DNA of 10,405 bases from an uncultured Flammeovirgaceae bacterium (GCA_946480685.1 CAMLLI010000070.1:1-10405), one strand, 5' to 3'. Shown: positions 1-7,143, counted from the stretch's first letter. Numbers and translations: made by a program. The notes: a model not told the origin generated them from the sequence alone.

Positions 1-1339
1 TTGCATTGGTAAAGTTCAGGTATAGCTGGCGGAAGTCAGGAGCCTTGAAGCCTACACCAAACGAACCGCGTACAGCCAGCCAAGAGTTTACATCATACTG
101 TGCCGACAGTTTAGGACTGAATTGAGATCCGTATGCACTATGATCATCGTAACGTCCGCCAATCAACAGGTTAAGTTTGGAGACCGGTTGCCATTCATAC
201 TGTGCATACGCATAGTTGGTCTGGTACTTCATCTTGTCATCATACCGCGTGGCTTCTACACTTTCCCATATCCTTCCGACACCGAGTGTGATGATGTTCT
301 TCGCGTTCAGAAAATACTCCGTTTGGATCTCCGGGCGGGTAAATGTCTGATCAAAGTATGTATCATCGTAGGTAGAGCCATCGCCTTGATACGTCATTAA
401 TGAGGTCGTGCTATATTTCGATCCGTATAGCCTGAACGTTGTCTTGAATTTCTGTGAGAAACTATAGCTCAACACCGGGTTTACATTCCAGTCTTCCACA
501 TCGCCACGTCCGTTCAGCAACACCGGGGCATCGGTTGTACCTATATCCGTAATACTCTTTTGTGTTTCGGTAAAATACCTCCCCGACAGCGAGAACTTCA
601 TGCGATCACTGAAGTCGTAGGTAATGCGCGATTGATAGGTATAATTCGTAAACGGACTTACTGTTTTACCTTCCGTTTCCGGAGACAGATCATAACCATC
701 CGTACTATAGCGATCCAGAAATGCATAAAGTCCAAACCTGTTCTTCTGATAGTTCAGGGTTGCCGAAAAGTCTGATGTCTCATTCGTTCCATAGCGTGCT
801 GATAATGTACCGTTCACACCATTGGGACGATCGGTAATAATATTGATCACACCCGCCAATGCCTCTGATCCATACAAGCTTGAGCTTGGACCTTTCATAA
901 TCTCCACTTGTTTGATGTTACCCACGGCAATGCGGTTTAACTCCAGCGTGCCGGAAGTACGACCGATCAGCGGTTCACCATCCACCAGTATCAATGTATA
1001 TTCGGGAGTAAAGCCCTGCATCTGCACGCCGGTACCATGATCGCTTGTTATAGCCAGACCGGTTTGTTCACCCAGTACATCGTTAAGACGAAGCGATCCC
1101 ATACTGGCAATCTGTTTCTGCTGGATCACCGTTACAGGTACCGGTAATTCTGCGAGGGCACGTTCGCTGCGCGTAGCCGTGACTACGATCTCTGCCAGTT
1201 GTTTGATGGTAAGAGAATCCTGCGCCTGAGCATTTATACTCATCGCCAGGATAATTGCAGCAGCAATAGCCACACCGTTGTAGCTGCGATGCCGGCAGAT
1301 ATAGCGCAGTACGTTCCGAAATATATAGACAGTTTTCAT
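1..1339 (-). CDS. hmuR: TonB-dependent outer-membrane heme receptor, HmuR-like (partial, C-terminus off window)
   Basis: Reading leftward from the ATG at 1339, the frame stays open for 446 codons to the window edge, so the last part of the barrel is missing. Residues 1-40 form a signal peptide with an unusually long n-region, a hydrophobic stretch at about 23-33 and an AQA-Q cleavage site. A TonB-box/plug start EIVVTATR lies at 50-57. The plug runs to about 170 and includes the typical segment around SSSLYGSEALAGVINIIT (152-169). The rest alternates as beta-barrel strands, with FKAPDFRQLY at 431-440 matching the FRAP-type motif of heme and BtuB/Cir-like receptors. There is no carboxypeptidase-regulatory domain before the plug, so it is not SusC-like. 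The start lies 3 bases after the hmuS stop, making it the last visible gene of the heme operon. The heme substrate is inferred from the operon; the receptor class is clear. Confidence 0.9.
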   Translation of the reverse strand, partial: MKTVYIFRNVLRYICRHRSYNGVAIAAAIILAMSINAQAQDSLTIKQLAEIVVTATRSERALAELPVPVTVIQQKQIASMGSLRLNDVLGEQTGLAITSDHGTGVQMQGFTPEYTLILVDGEPLIGRTSGTLELNRIAVGNIKQVEIMKGPSSSLYGSEALAGVINIITDRPNGVNGTLSARYGTNETSDFSATLNYQKNRFGLYAFLDRYSTDGYDLSPETEGKTVSPFTNYTYQSRITYDFSDRMKFSLSGRYFTETQKSITDIGTTDAPVLLNGRGDVEDWNVNPVLSYSFSQKFKTTFRLYGSKYSTTSLMTYQGDGSTYDDTYFDQTFTRPEIQTEYFLNAKNIITLGVGRIWESVEATRYDDKMKYQTNYAYAQYEWQPVSKLNLLIGGRYDDHSAYGSQFSPKLSAQYDVNSWLAVRGSFGVGFKAPDFRQLYLNFTNA

Positions 1340-1342
1340 TTT

Positions 1343-2419
1343 TTAAAGCGCCTGAAGATTCTTCACGACTTCTCTCCATTCTTCTCTTTCAGGAATACCG
1401 GGTTTTCGCAAGCCGAAGAATTGTGCGATCATGTTCTTTCCTTTGTCGAAAAGTTCAACAGAAGTCACCAGCCCCTCCGTTGTAGGTTTCTGTACGACCC
1501 ATGCGGTGTGTACTACATCCATGCGCATGTGCATATTGAAATCCGGATCAAGTACATTCAACCATTGTTCTGGTCCGGCATGCCCGCGTTCGAGTACGCG
1601 TATCGTTCTTACTTTGCCTTGGTGGATCTGAAGATTACCACGATTCCCGGCGAAGATCATGATCGGTAATTTGGTAGCCGATGCGCTGTCCAGTATCTGC
1701 CTGGGTGTAAGCTTGGCATCTACCTGGTAGGTATATTTACCGGCTGCAAGTTCCAGGGCATGATAGCGATGTACTTTGTGTCTGCGCAGCATCCCGAAGA
1801 AGTCATGTGTATCTTTCAACTCACTCCACTCCTGCAGAAAAGCTTCGCGATTCTCCGGACCATTTAATTCTTCCGTTGCATACGGCTCAACTTCCAGTTC
1901 TGCACTTTGGTCAGCAGCGCGAAATGTCTCCACCAGTTTTTCGTAAGCGGCTTCATCACTTTTCTCCTGCAGGTATATTTTGGTTACAGCATCACCTGCT
2001 TTATCAAATACCTGTATGCTCTTGAGTGTGCGATCTGATTTCTCTTCGGTAACAGCAAATGCAAAACTCCATGCACTGAAGAATACACGTGTCTCCACCG
2101 GACCGATCACCGTTGCTATAGCACGTGCGCCTTCTCCTTTCACATCCACTTCCTGAAAGGGACCTTTATGTTCAAGTATGCAGGCATCATTGCGTGTAAG
2201 CGACATCACCTTGCCAAGCGTTGTGAAACTCTTCAGCAATTCAGTCCACGGGCCTTGCAGACGTACCACGCCCTCTCCGATCCTTGTGGCCAGCAGTTCC
2301 GCTTCACTTGCTCCGAGGTCACGGGCAGCTTCGCGGATTCTGATACCAGGCTTGGCTTGTTGAATGCCTCTCCAGGCTTCGCGTAAGGATGACGATTTAC
2401 TTTCTACTATCGTACTCAT
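1343..2419 (-). CDS. hmuS: HmuS/HemS/ChuS-family heme-degrading or heme-trafficking protein
   Basis: This 358-residue cytoplasmic protein has the usual length and two-repeat layout of HemS/ChuS/PhuS, with a half of about 40-165 and a half of about 190-355. Conserved family features are DTHDFFGMLRRHKVHR at 203-218, whose His205 is the probable equivalent of the heme-ligating His of HemS, ChuS and PhuS, and the MRMDVVHTAWVV stretch in the second half. Family members bind heme delivered by the HmuUV importer. They either open the ring oxidatively (ChuS) or pass heme on to an oxygenase (PhuS); the sequence does not tell which. The gene follows hmuV after 46 AT-rich bases and precedes the receptor by 3 bases, so cotranscription is expected. 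No separate promoter of the TAnnTTTG type was seen in the 46-bp gap. Confidence 0.9.
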   Translation of the reverse strand: MSTIVESKSSSLREAWRGIQQAKPGIRIREAARDLGASEAELLATRIGEGVVRLQGPWTELLKSFTTLGKVMSLTRNDACILEHKGPFQEVDVKGEGARAIATVIGPVETRVFFSAWSFAFAVTEEKSDRTLKSIQVFDKAGDAVTKIYLQEKSDEAAYEKLVETFRAADQSAELEVEPYATEELNGPENREAFLQEWSELKDTHDFFGMLRRHKVHRYHALELAAGKYTYQVDAKLTPRQILDSASATKLPIMIFAGNRGNLQIHQGKVRTIRVLERGHAGPEQWLNVLDPDFNMHMRMDVVHTAWVVQKPTTEGLVTSVELFDKGKNMIAQFFGLRKPGIPEREEWREVVKNLQAL

Positions 2420-2465
2420 TTTATAGATGTTTATAAGTATATTTATAGGTATATAGTTTCGTTGA

Positions 2466-3275
2466 TTATCGCTTGGAGCTGATGCTCATGGGCTGCTGCA
2501 CTGTTCGCTCCGGAATTATATAAGGACAGTTATTACAGGGATCGTGATATACATTAACCCGGCAACAGAATGTTTCTTCAATGTTTGATTTGGTAAATAC
2601 TTGCTGCGCTTCCCCTGACGCTACAATTTTACCACCGCGTAAAAAGTATAAATGATCGGCAAACTGAACAGCCTGGTTCAAATCATGTATGATGGCCATT
2701 ACACCAATGTTACGCTCGCATACCTGCTTGGCCAGACTAAAGATGAGTTGCTGCTGCGCTATATCGAGACTGCTGGTAGGTTCATCCAGCAATATATAGC
2801 GCGGGTATACGGTTTCTTCCCATACCTGCGCCAGTACACGGGCCAGCTGAACCCGTTGCTTCTCTCCTCCTGACAATGTCAGGTAATTGCGTTCACGGAA
2901 ATGATCGATGCCGGTTAGCGCCATCACTTCATCGAGTATATGCGCATTTTCTTTCTGTGTAGCTTTATGACCGTGTCTGCCGAGCATCACGATTTGCTCA
3001 ACAGTAAAAGTAAATTGCACTGTGGTAGTCTGCGGCAATACCGCGCGGACCCAGGCCAATTCTTTAGGACTATAGTTGCGTGCAGCCTTACCGTTGATCG
3101 TTACCTCACCGTGATACTCCGTATGCTCGTGTGCCATTACCTTGAGCAGTGTACTTTTACCCGCTCCATTCGGTCCTACAATGGCCGTAAATGCACCGGG
3201 CTCCAGGTTCAGATTGATATCGCGGAGTATAATTTTATCGCGCACGCGAAAGGATATATTACTCGCCTGGTACAT
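2466..3275 (-). CDS. hmuV: Heme ABC transporter ATP-binding protein HmuV
   Basis: The 269-residue ATPase has all ABC motifs. Walker A GPNGAGKST is at 34-42, the Q-loop Gln at 82, the signature LSGGEKQR at 134-141, Walker B YILLDEP at 160-166 with D-loop SSLD following, and the H-loop His at 197. It would energise heme import through HmuU at the inner membrane. Its ATG shares one base with the stop codon of hmuU (TAATG), implying translational coupling. The C-terminal tail contains a cysteine cluster (CC at 237-238 and CNNC at 247-250) in the stretch where HmuV proteins usually carry a His-rich or hydrophobic tail. The family call (iron-chelate/heme importer ATPase) is secure; heme as substrate follows from hmuT, hmuS and the receptor. 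Confidence 0.95.
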   Translation of the reverse strand: MYQASNISFRVRDKIILRDINLNLEPGAFTAIVGPNGAGKSTLLKVMAHEHTEYHGEVTINGKAARNYSPKELAWVRAVLPQTTTVQFTFTVEQIVMLGRHGHKATQKENAHILDEVMALTGIDHFRERNYLTLSGGEKQRVQLARVLAQVWEETVYPRYILLDEPTSSLDIAQQQLIFSLAKQVCERNIGVMAIIHDLNQAVQFADHLYFLRGGKIVASGEAQQVFTKSNIEETFCCRVNVYHDPCNNCPYIIPERTVQQPMSISSKR

Positions 3276-4339
3276 TACAATTCGTTTTTACGCTTTGCAT
3301 TCATTAATAATCCGATGAAGAAGGGGGCACCGATCAGCGCGGTAACAACACCAATGGGAAGTTCTGACGGACTTACCACCGTACGCGCCACTATATCTGA
3401 CAGTACAAGCAGCAACGCTCCGCCTATAACAGAACCAGGCAATACAAGTCTGTTATCGGCATAAAATGATACGCGTATAACATGCGGAACAATCAGCCCT
3501 ATAAATCCAATCATGCCCGACAACGACACACTTACACCTACGGCTAACGCGGAAAGGAAAATCACCACGCGCTTGGTATACTCTACATCCACACCTACGT
3601 GATACGCTTCTGCTTCACCGAGCGCGAGTGCATTCAGTGTGGGTGAAAAAAACATCAATCCTACTGAAGACAGAATGAGTAAAGGTGACGCAATCATGAG
3701 TTTATCCCACGTTGCGCCACCCAGATCGCCCAAGGTCCAGAAAGTGAAAGTTCTTAGTTGATTTTCGTCAGCATAAAATATAGCGAGCCCTATAATGGCA
3801 CCGGCCAATGCGTTGATCGCAACACCGGTTAATACCAGCACCGCTATATTTGTACGACCGGTTTGATTACTCATTCGCAATACTGTAAATGTCGCGGTTA
3901 CTCCGCCGGCAAATGCCAGTACGGGTAAGAGTATACTATACATCCAGCCATCAGCCTGTATAACCAAACCACCAAATACAATCATTACAACTACGGCTGC
4001 AGCGGAACCACCGGATACACCAATCAAACTAGGTTCTACCAATGGGTTTCTGAACAGGCCCTGCAACGCAGCGCCACTTACACCCAGTGCAGCACCGATC
4101 AATATAGTCATGACAATGCGCGGTATACGTATAGTTGACAGTACAACTTCATGCATACTGTCCACCGCTATATTTTGAAACAGGCCTGCCTTCTGCAGTA
4201 TAATGATGGCTACATCTGCAACCGGAACAGAGACAGCACCAATGGTTAACGAAAGCAATATGGCAAGTATCAAACCGATGCCCAGTGCCGTCAGAATTAT
4301 AGCAGTACGATACTCCCGTATGGAAAGCGCCAGGTTCAT
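3275..4339 (-). CDS. hmuU: Heme ABC transporter permease HmuU (FecCD family)
   Basis: The 354-residue, very hydrophobic protein carries FecCD/BtuC permease motifs: RIPR at 71-74, GLFRNPLVEPSLIGVSGGSA at 94-113, GLIVPHVIR at 281-289 (the region contacting the ATPase), and ELPIGVVTALIGAPFF at 326-341. Length and motif order match the usual permeases, which have about ten membrane helices and work as a homodimer with two ATPases and one binding protein. The gene starts 5 bases after the hmuT stop and overlaps hmuV by one base, so the three genes form one transport unit. No truncation or frameshift is seen. Confidence 0.95.
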   Translation of the reverse strand: MNLALSIREYRTAIILTALGIGLILAILLSLTIGAVSVPVADVAIIILQKAGLFQNIAVDSMHEVVLSTIRIPRIVMTILIGAALGVSGAALQGLFRNPLVEPSLIGVSGGSAAAVVVMIVFGGLVIQADGWMYSILLPVLAFAGGVTATFTVLRMSNQTGRTNIAVLVLTGVAINALAGAIIGLAIFYADENQLRTFTFWTLGDLGGATWDKLMIASPLLILSSVGLMFFSPTLNALALGEAEAYHVGVDVEYTKRVVIFLSALAVGVSVSLSGMIGFIGLIVPHVIRVSFYADNRLVLPGSVIGGALLLVLSDIVARTVVSPSELPIGVVTALIGAPFFIGLLMNAKRKNEL

Positions 4340-4344
4340 GTTGA

Positions 4345-5190
4345 TTATTTCGCGCGGAGTTCAGGATGGATCAACACAACAAGCTCTTTTACAGCCTCAC
4401 CAAAACGAGGACCAAAATTGGTAAGCTTCAAACTTTCAATGGAAACAATCTGCTTTTTCTTACCGGCAGTAGTCTGTGCTACACCCGGAATTTTTAAAGC
4501 GCCATCTATACCTCCGAGACTTTCAAGTCCCATCGACACCATTAACAGGTAATCCGGATTGGCAGCGATCAACGCTTCCGTGTTCAGCGGCTTGTATCCT
4601 TCTACATCACTCACGGCACTGGTAGCACCGACATACGAAAGAATTTCTCCGAATGTATTTTTACCGGCAACACTGATGGTAGATGTACCTCTGTTATATA
4701 CACTCAATACTTTCGGAACGGAAGTCGTTTTCTTGAGCATGGCGTTTGCTTCCGCAAGTTCGCCTTCTATTTTAGCGATCAGTTTTTTTCCCTCGGCATC
4801 ACGATTCAACGCAGTGGCTATCTGCGCTATGAACTTCTTGGTATCGTTGAAAGTATATTTGCGATCAATGATCAACAGCTTTACGCCACTGGCAGTAAGT
4901 TGCTGCAGTACGGCATCTTCCACATAATCCTTCTCTGCTATAACAAGGGTTGGCTTCAGACTAAGAATTCCCTCGGCATTTATACCACCGCGATAACCAA
5001 TGGAAGGCAATTGCTGAATGTGTGCCGGATATAAGCTTGTTCGATCAGACGCTATAATTTTATCGCAGTCACCCAATGCACATACTGTCTCAGTCAGTGC
5101 ACTGCCTGCTGTTATGATGCGTTGGGCATATACTATATTACTATAAGAAAGTATACATATAAATAAGAGAAGAACAGGAACTCGTTTCAT
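4345..5190 (-). CDS. hmuT: Periplasmic heme-binding protein HmuT
   Basis: The 281-residue protein begins with a signal peptide (basic n-region MKR, hydrophobic core 5-15, cleavage near YAQ at 21-23). It continues as a class III (BtuF/PhuT-type) substrate-binding protein. The segment SLYPAHIQQLPSIGYRGG (52-69) followed by AEGILSLKPTLV is characteristic of heme-binding ShuT/PhuT/HmuT proteins. Tyr66 in the GYR motif is the likely axial heme ligand, with Tyr54 as an alternative. There is no lipobox cysteine at the cleavage site, so a soluble periplasmic protein is expected. It is the first gene of the operon. The ATG at 5190 lies just downstream of a strong promoter/operator, giving a short leader of roughly 17 bases. 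Confidence 0.92.
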   Translation of the reverse strand: MKRVPVLLLFICILSYSNIVYAQRIITAGSALTETVCALGDCDKIIASDRTSLYPAHIQQLPSIGYRGGINAEGILSLKPTLVIAEKDYVEDAVLQQLTASGVKLLIIDRKYTFNDTKKFIAQIATALNRDAEGKKLIAKIEGELAEANAMLKKTTSVPKVLSVYNRGTSTISVAGKNTFGEILSYVGATSAVSDVEGYKPLNTEALIAANPDYLLMVSMGLESLGGIDGALKIPGVAQTTAGKKKQIVSIESLKLTNFGPRFGEAVKELVVLIHPELRAK

Positions 5191-5245
5191 TAGTTGTTTA
5201 GATTAATTCTAAACAAAAGTAGAGCGAACCATCATCGTACGTCAA
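5191..5245 (-). promoter_or_regulatory. Promoter and metalloregulator-type operator of the hmu operon
   Basis: On the minus strand a -7 box TACTTTTG (5214-5221) fits the Bacteroidota TAnnTTTG consensus. A -33 TTG (5243-5245) lies 21 bases upstream. Overlapping the -7 box and the expected transcription start is a near-palindrome at 5194-5216 with perfect 9-bp arms (TTGTTTAGA / TCTAAACAA) around a 5-bp centre. The TTTAG-N-CTAAA arrangement resembles sites of DtxR/MntR-type regulators more than a classical Fur box, but which protein binds is not known from sequence. Its location would block polymerase when occupied, as expected for iron repression of heme uptake. Confidence 0.8.
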
Positions 5246-5471
5246 TCGCCTCTAGCCGGCATTTTTTTTATACCTTCATCAGACTACATGATGCGATTCT
5301 ACAGGCTAGATTGCTTATACCTTTTACCGGGTAGCTGTGGGGAGTTGCTGGTTGCTGGCTGCTAGCTGCAAGACGGGAGTGCTATCGCTGCATAACGGTA
5401 CAATACAGCCAATCCTATATATAGTAAATATATAGTTGCTTGCAGCAGGAAAGTATACTTGTGTTGTTACA
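5246..5471. other. Intergenic region between the response regulator and hmuT
   Basis: No convincing gene is seen here. The stretch holds a run of 7-bp repeats (5344-5371) and an AT-only hairpin (5415-5435, arms CTATATAT / ATATATAG, 5-base loop). It also holds an oligo-T run near 5264-5272. The regulator and hmuT point the same way. No clear intrinsic terminator separates them on the minus strand, so some read-through from the regulator into the heme operon is possible. Confidence 0.5.
5344..5371. repeat. Degenerate 7-bp tandem repeat, four units
   Basis: Four consecutive heptamers read GTTGCTG, GTTGCTG, GCTGCTA, GCTGCAA. The same kind of G-Y-T-led heptamer recurs at 7023-7050 and 7074-7143, always outside genes. 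Confidence 0.6.
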
Positions 5472-6122
5472 CTATTTGGGCTTGATAAGACCGAAGTCGA
5501 TGGCGTAGATAACAAACTCGGTTGGTGATTTGATGTTGAGTTTGCGAATGATGCTCTTGCGATGGGTTTGTACGGTATGCGGACTCAGGTGAAGATCGTC
5601 TGCGATAACCTGGGTTGATTTACCTTGCGCGATGAGTGTAAGTATCTCTGTTTCACGTGATGTAAGTACGGCAGCATCAAAGTTTTCCGGCTCCGGATTG
5701 AAATGCTTTTCCATGATGATGTCGAGAATCTTATGGCAATAAAACTTCTCACCACGTGCTGTGGATTGAATCGCCATCATGATCTCTTCACGACTACATT
5801 CTTTGGTGAGGTATCCTTTTATACCCAACTGCAATACATCGAGTATACTTCCTTTATTATTATCAGCCGAGATAACGAGAATGTGCGTTGAAGGAGAAAT
5901 TTCTTTTACCGTACGAAGATCATCTTTCGTAATATACCCGTGCAGGTTGTAATCGGTGATGAGTAAATCGGGTTTGTGCCGGTTCAGCATCTGCTCAAGC
6001 TGCTCACGTTCAGAGACTTCATCCAGGATGGTAGCATCCTCCCGTGACGACAGGAAGTGGACGAGTCCTGCCGAGGTCAGAGGCTGTTTATCCGCTAATA
6101 AAATTCGAATCGGTGCAGTCAT
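5472..6122 (-). CDS. NarL/FixJ-family response regulator (orphan)
   Basis: The 216-residue protein has an N-terminal receiver domain (about 4-120): acidic Asp11, phospho-acceptor Asp57 in LLITDYNLHG, Ser85 at the switch position and Lys107 in GYLTKE. A LuxR-type helix-turn-helix follows (about 151-214) with LTSRETEILTLIAQG at 153-167 and SPHTVQTHRKSIIRKL at 180-195. All residues needed for phosphorylation and DNA binding are present, though the usual paired acidic residues are reduced to one (Ala10-Asp11). No histidine kinase is encoded in the window. The gene lies upstream of and co-directional with hmuTUVS-R and divergent from ferritin. It carries the same operator as hmuT, so it is probably induced with heme uptake and may respond to iron or heme. 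Its targets are unknown. Confidence 0.92.
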   Translation of the reverse strand: MTAPIRILLADKQPLTSAGLVHFLSSREDATILDEVSEREQLEQMLNRHKPDLLITDYNLHGYITKDDLRTVKEISPSTHILVISADNNKGSILDVLQLGIKGYLTKECSREEIMMAIQSTARGEKFYCHKILDIIMEKHFNPEPENFDAAVLTSRETEILTLIAQGKSTQVIADDLHLSPHTVQTHRKSIIRKLNIKSPTEFVIYAIDFGLIKPK

Positions 6123-6161
6123 TATCGTTTAAAATCCTGATAATCAAGCGGAAAAACACGC

Positions 6162-6215
6162 TAGTTATTTAGACTAATTCCAAACAAAAGTAATCACCAA
6201 TGCTATACAAGTCAA
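6162..6215 (-). promoter_or_regulatory. Promoter and operator of the response regulator, twin of the hmu operator
   Basis: A -7 box TACTTTTG (6185-6192) with a -33 TTG (6213-6215) 20 bases upstream reads leftward. The block 6162-6192 matches 5191-5221 at 28 of 31 bases. The palindrome at 6165-6187 has arms TTATTTAGA and TCCAAACAA, with 7 of 9 positions complementary, so it may be a somewhat weaker binding site. The predicted leader to the ATG at 6122 is about 55 bases. Confidence 0.75.
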
Positions 6216-6305
6216 GGACCATTAAAAGTTACAACCCCATTTCAGGGTATTTCTTTTTGGTAGCCTAACGGGATAACTAGACCAGATTTAAATTAGCCTC
6301 AAAGC

Positions 6306-6320
6306 GGTATAATTTATACC
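6306..6320. promoter_or_regulatory. Perfect 15-bp palindrome upstream of ferritin, possible operator
   Basis: The sequence GGTATAATTTATACC has perfect 7-bp arms around one central base. It lies about 40 bases before the candidate ferritin -7 box, a place suited to an activator. It could also act on the divergent regulator gene, or be chance in AT-rich DNA. It does not resemble the hmu operator. Confidence 0.35.
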
Positions 6321-6336
6321 CTTTGGCAGGTATCGT

Positions 6337-6368
6337 GATTTACCTTTATTTCAATCCATGTACATTTG
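6337..6368 (+). promoter_or_regulatory. Candidate ferritin promoter
   Basis: TACATTTG at 6361-6368 fits the TAnnTTTG -7 consensus exactly. It would start transcription near 6375, about 29 bases before the ATG at 6404. The -33 element is poor: no TTG lies at 19-21 bases, only a GTG about 23 bases upstream. No copy of the hmu-type operator is seen on this side. Confidence 0.45.
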
Positions 6369-6403
6369 CTGTGTTTACAACTCATTAAAGCATTTCAAGA
6401 TTT

Positions 6404-6961
6404 ATGAAAAAACAGTCGTATACTCCTGCCCGGTCAATCACCACAGAGATTGAAGCGTTATTGAACCAGCAGATCGTGATGGAAGGTAAATCTTCTGCAG
6501 CGTATCTCTCCATGGCATCATGGTGTGATACCCAGGGGTTTGAAATTTCTGCCGAATTCCTGTACAAACACTCTGAAGAAGAGCGTCAGCACATGCTGAA
6601 ACTTTTCCGCTATGTAAATGCTGCCGGTGGTCATGCACTCCAGCCTGAGATCTCGGGTATAAAACACTCTTTCAATTCACTTCGTGAAGTTTTTGAAGCT
6701 GTACTTCATCACGAGATCGAAGTAACCAAATCGATCAACAACATCGTTGATCAGTGTTTACAGATTAAAGACTTCGCTACGTTCAACTTCCTGCAGTGGT
6801 ATGTTAACGAGCAACGTGAAGAAGAAACGCTCGCACGCAGAGCTGTTGAGATCTTCGATATCATCGGTGAAGAAGGTGTTGGTCTGTGGATGATCGACCA
6901 GGAAGTTGGCAAACTCGCTGCATACGCTGCACGTGTTTCCGGCAAGATGAGTGGAGAATAA
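6404..6961 (+). CDS. ftn: Ferritin (FtnA-type iron-storage protein)
   Basis: The 185-residue protein matches bacterial non-heme ferritin with about ten extra N-terminal residues relative to E. coli FtnA. The ferroxidase centre is complete: Glu27, Glu60 and His63 (HSEEERQHM, 56-64) for site A; Glu104, Gln137 and Glu140 (FLQWYVNEQREEE, 129-141) for site B; the conserved Tyr34 is also present. It would oxidise Fe(II) and store the mineral in a 24-subunit cytoplasmic shell. A heme-binding bacterioferritin is less likely on sequence. The gene is divergent from the response regulator and sits beside the heme uptake operon, which fits storage of iron released from heme. The ATG at 6404 is supported by the start of the family alignment shortly after it. 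Confidence 0.95.
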   Translation: MKKQSYTPARSITTEIEALLNQQIVMEGKSSAAYLSMASWCDTQGFEISAEFLYKHSEEERQHMLKLFRYVNAAGGHALQPEISGIKHSFNSLREVFEAVLHHEIEVTKSINNIVDQCLQIKDFATFNFLQWYVNEQREEETLARRAVEIFDIIGEEGVGLWMIDQEVGKLAAYAARVSGKMSGE

Positions 6962-6964
6962 CAT

Positions 6965-7020
6965 TCAGCGTTGCTTTGACGCTTCAGGGATGCATGGGCT
7001 TGCTTGTGCATCCTTTTTTA
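6965..7020 (+). terminator. Intrinsic terminator after ferritin
   Basis: A small stem AGCGT/ACGCT (about 6967-6983) is followed by a 7-bp stem GGATGCA (6988-6994) / TGCATCC (7007-7013) with a 12-base loop. Six T residues (7014-7019) come directly after it. It begins a few bases after the ferritin stop. Confidence 0.8.
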
Positions 7021-7022
7021 TT

Positions 7023-7050
7023 GCTGCTGGTTTCTGGCTACTGGTTTCTG
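7023..7050. repeat. Degenerate 7-bp tandem repeat, four units
   Basis: Heptamers GCTGCTG, GTTTCTG, GCTACTG, GTTTCTG follow each other directly after the ferritin terminator. They share the G-Y-T-N-CTG pattern of the array at 5344-5371. Confidence 0.6.
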
Positions 7051-7073
7051 GACAACGGCCCGCTGGGTGGGAT

Positions 7074-7143
7074 GTTCGTTGTTAATCGTTAATCGTTACA
7101 AGTTAATCGTTAATTGCTAATTATTGTCGGTTATTGGTGGTTG
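7074..7143. repeat. Degenerate 7-bp tandem repeat, about ten units
   Basis: In strict 7-base phase the units read GTTCGTT, GTTAATC (twice), GTTACAA, GTTAATC, GTTAATT, GCTAATT, ATTGTCG, GTTATTG, GTGGTTG. The unit start GTT is shared with the two G-Y-T arrays, but the tail has drifted from CTG to AATC. No open frame uses it. Confidence 0.65.

Noticed and set aside
1083..1379. 98-codon minus-strand open frame overlapping the receptor start
   Set aside because: It lies in another frame of the receptor gene, which has clear signal-peptide and plug motifs; the predicted product has no recognisable features.
2940..3464. 174-codon plus-strand open frame opposite hmuU/hmuV
   Set aside because: It is antisense to two genes with complete family motifs and its product resembles nothing.
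5415..5435. AT hairpin as a terminator of the response regulator
   Set aside because: The stem has almost no G-C pairs and is not followed by a T-run on the minus strand.
5324..5515. 63-codon frame between hmuT and the response regulator
   Set aside because: It starts inside the regulator gene in another frame and runs through 7-bp repeats; the composition is low-complexity.
6259..6269. GGTAGCCTAAC, similar to half of a classical DtxR/IdeR site
   Set aside because: Only one half is recognisable and it has no partner half; the match is short enough to be chance.
6751..7011. Minus-strand open frames opposite ferritin
   Set aside because: They are shadows of the strongly conserved ferritin coding sequence.
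7074..7143. Possible CRISPR array
   Set aside because: The repeat unit is only 7 bp with no spacers and no cas genes are present.
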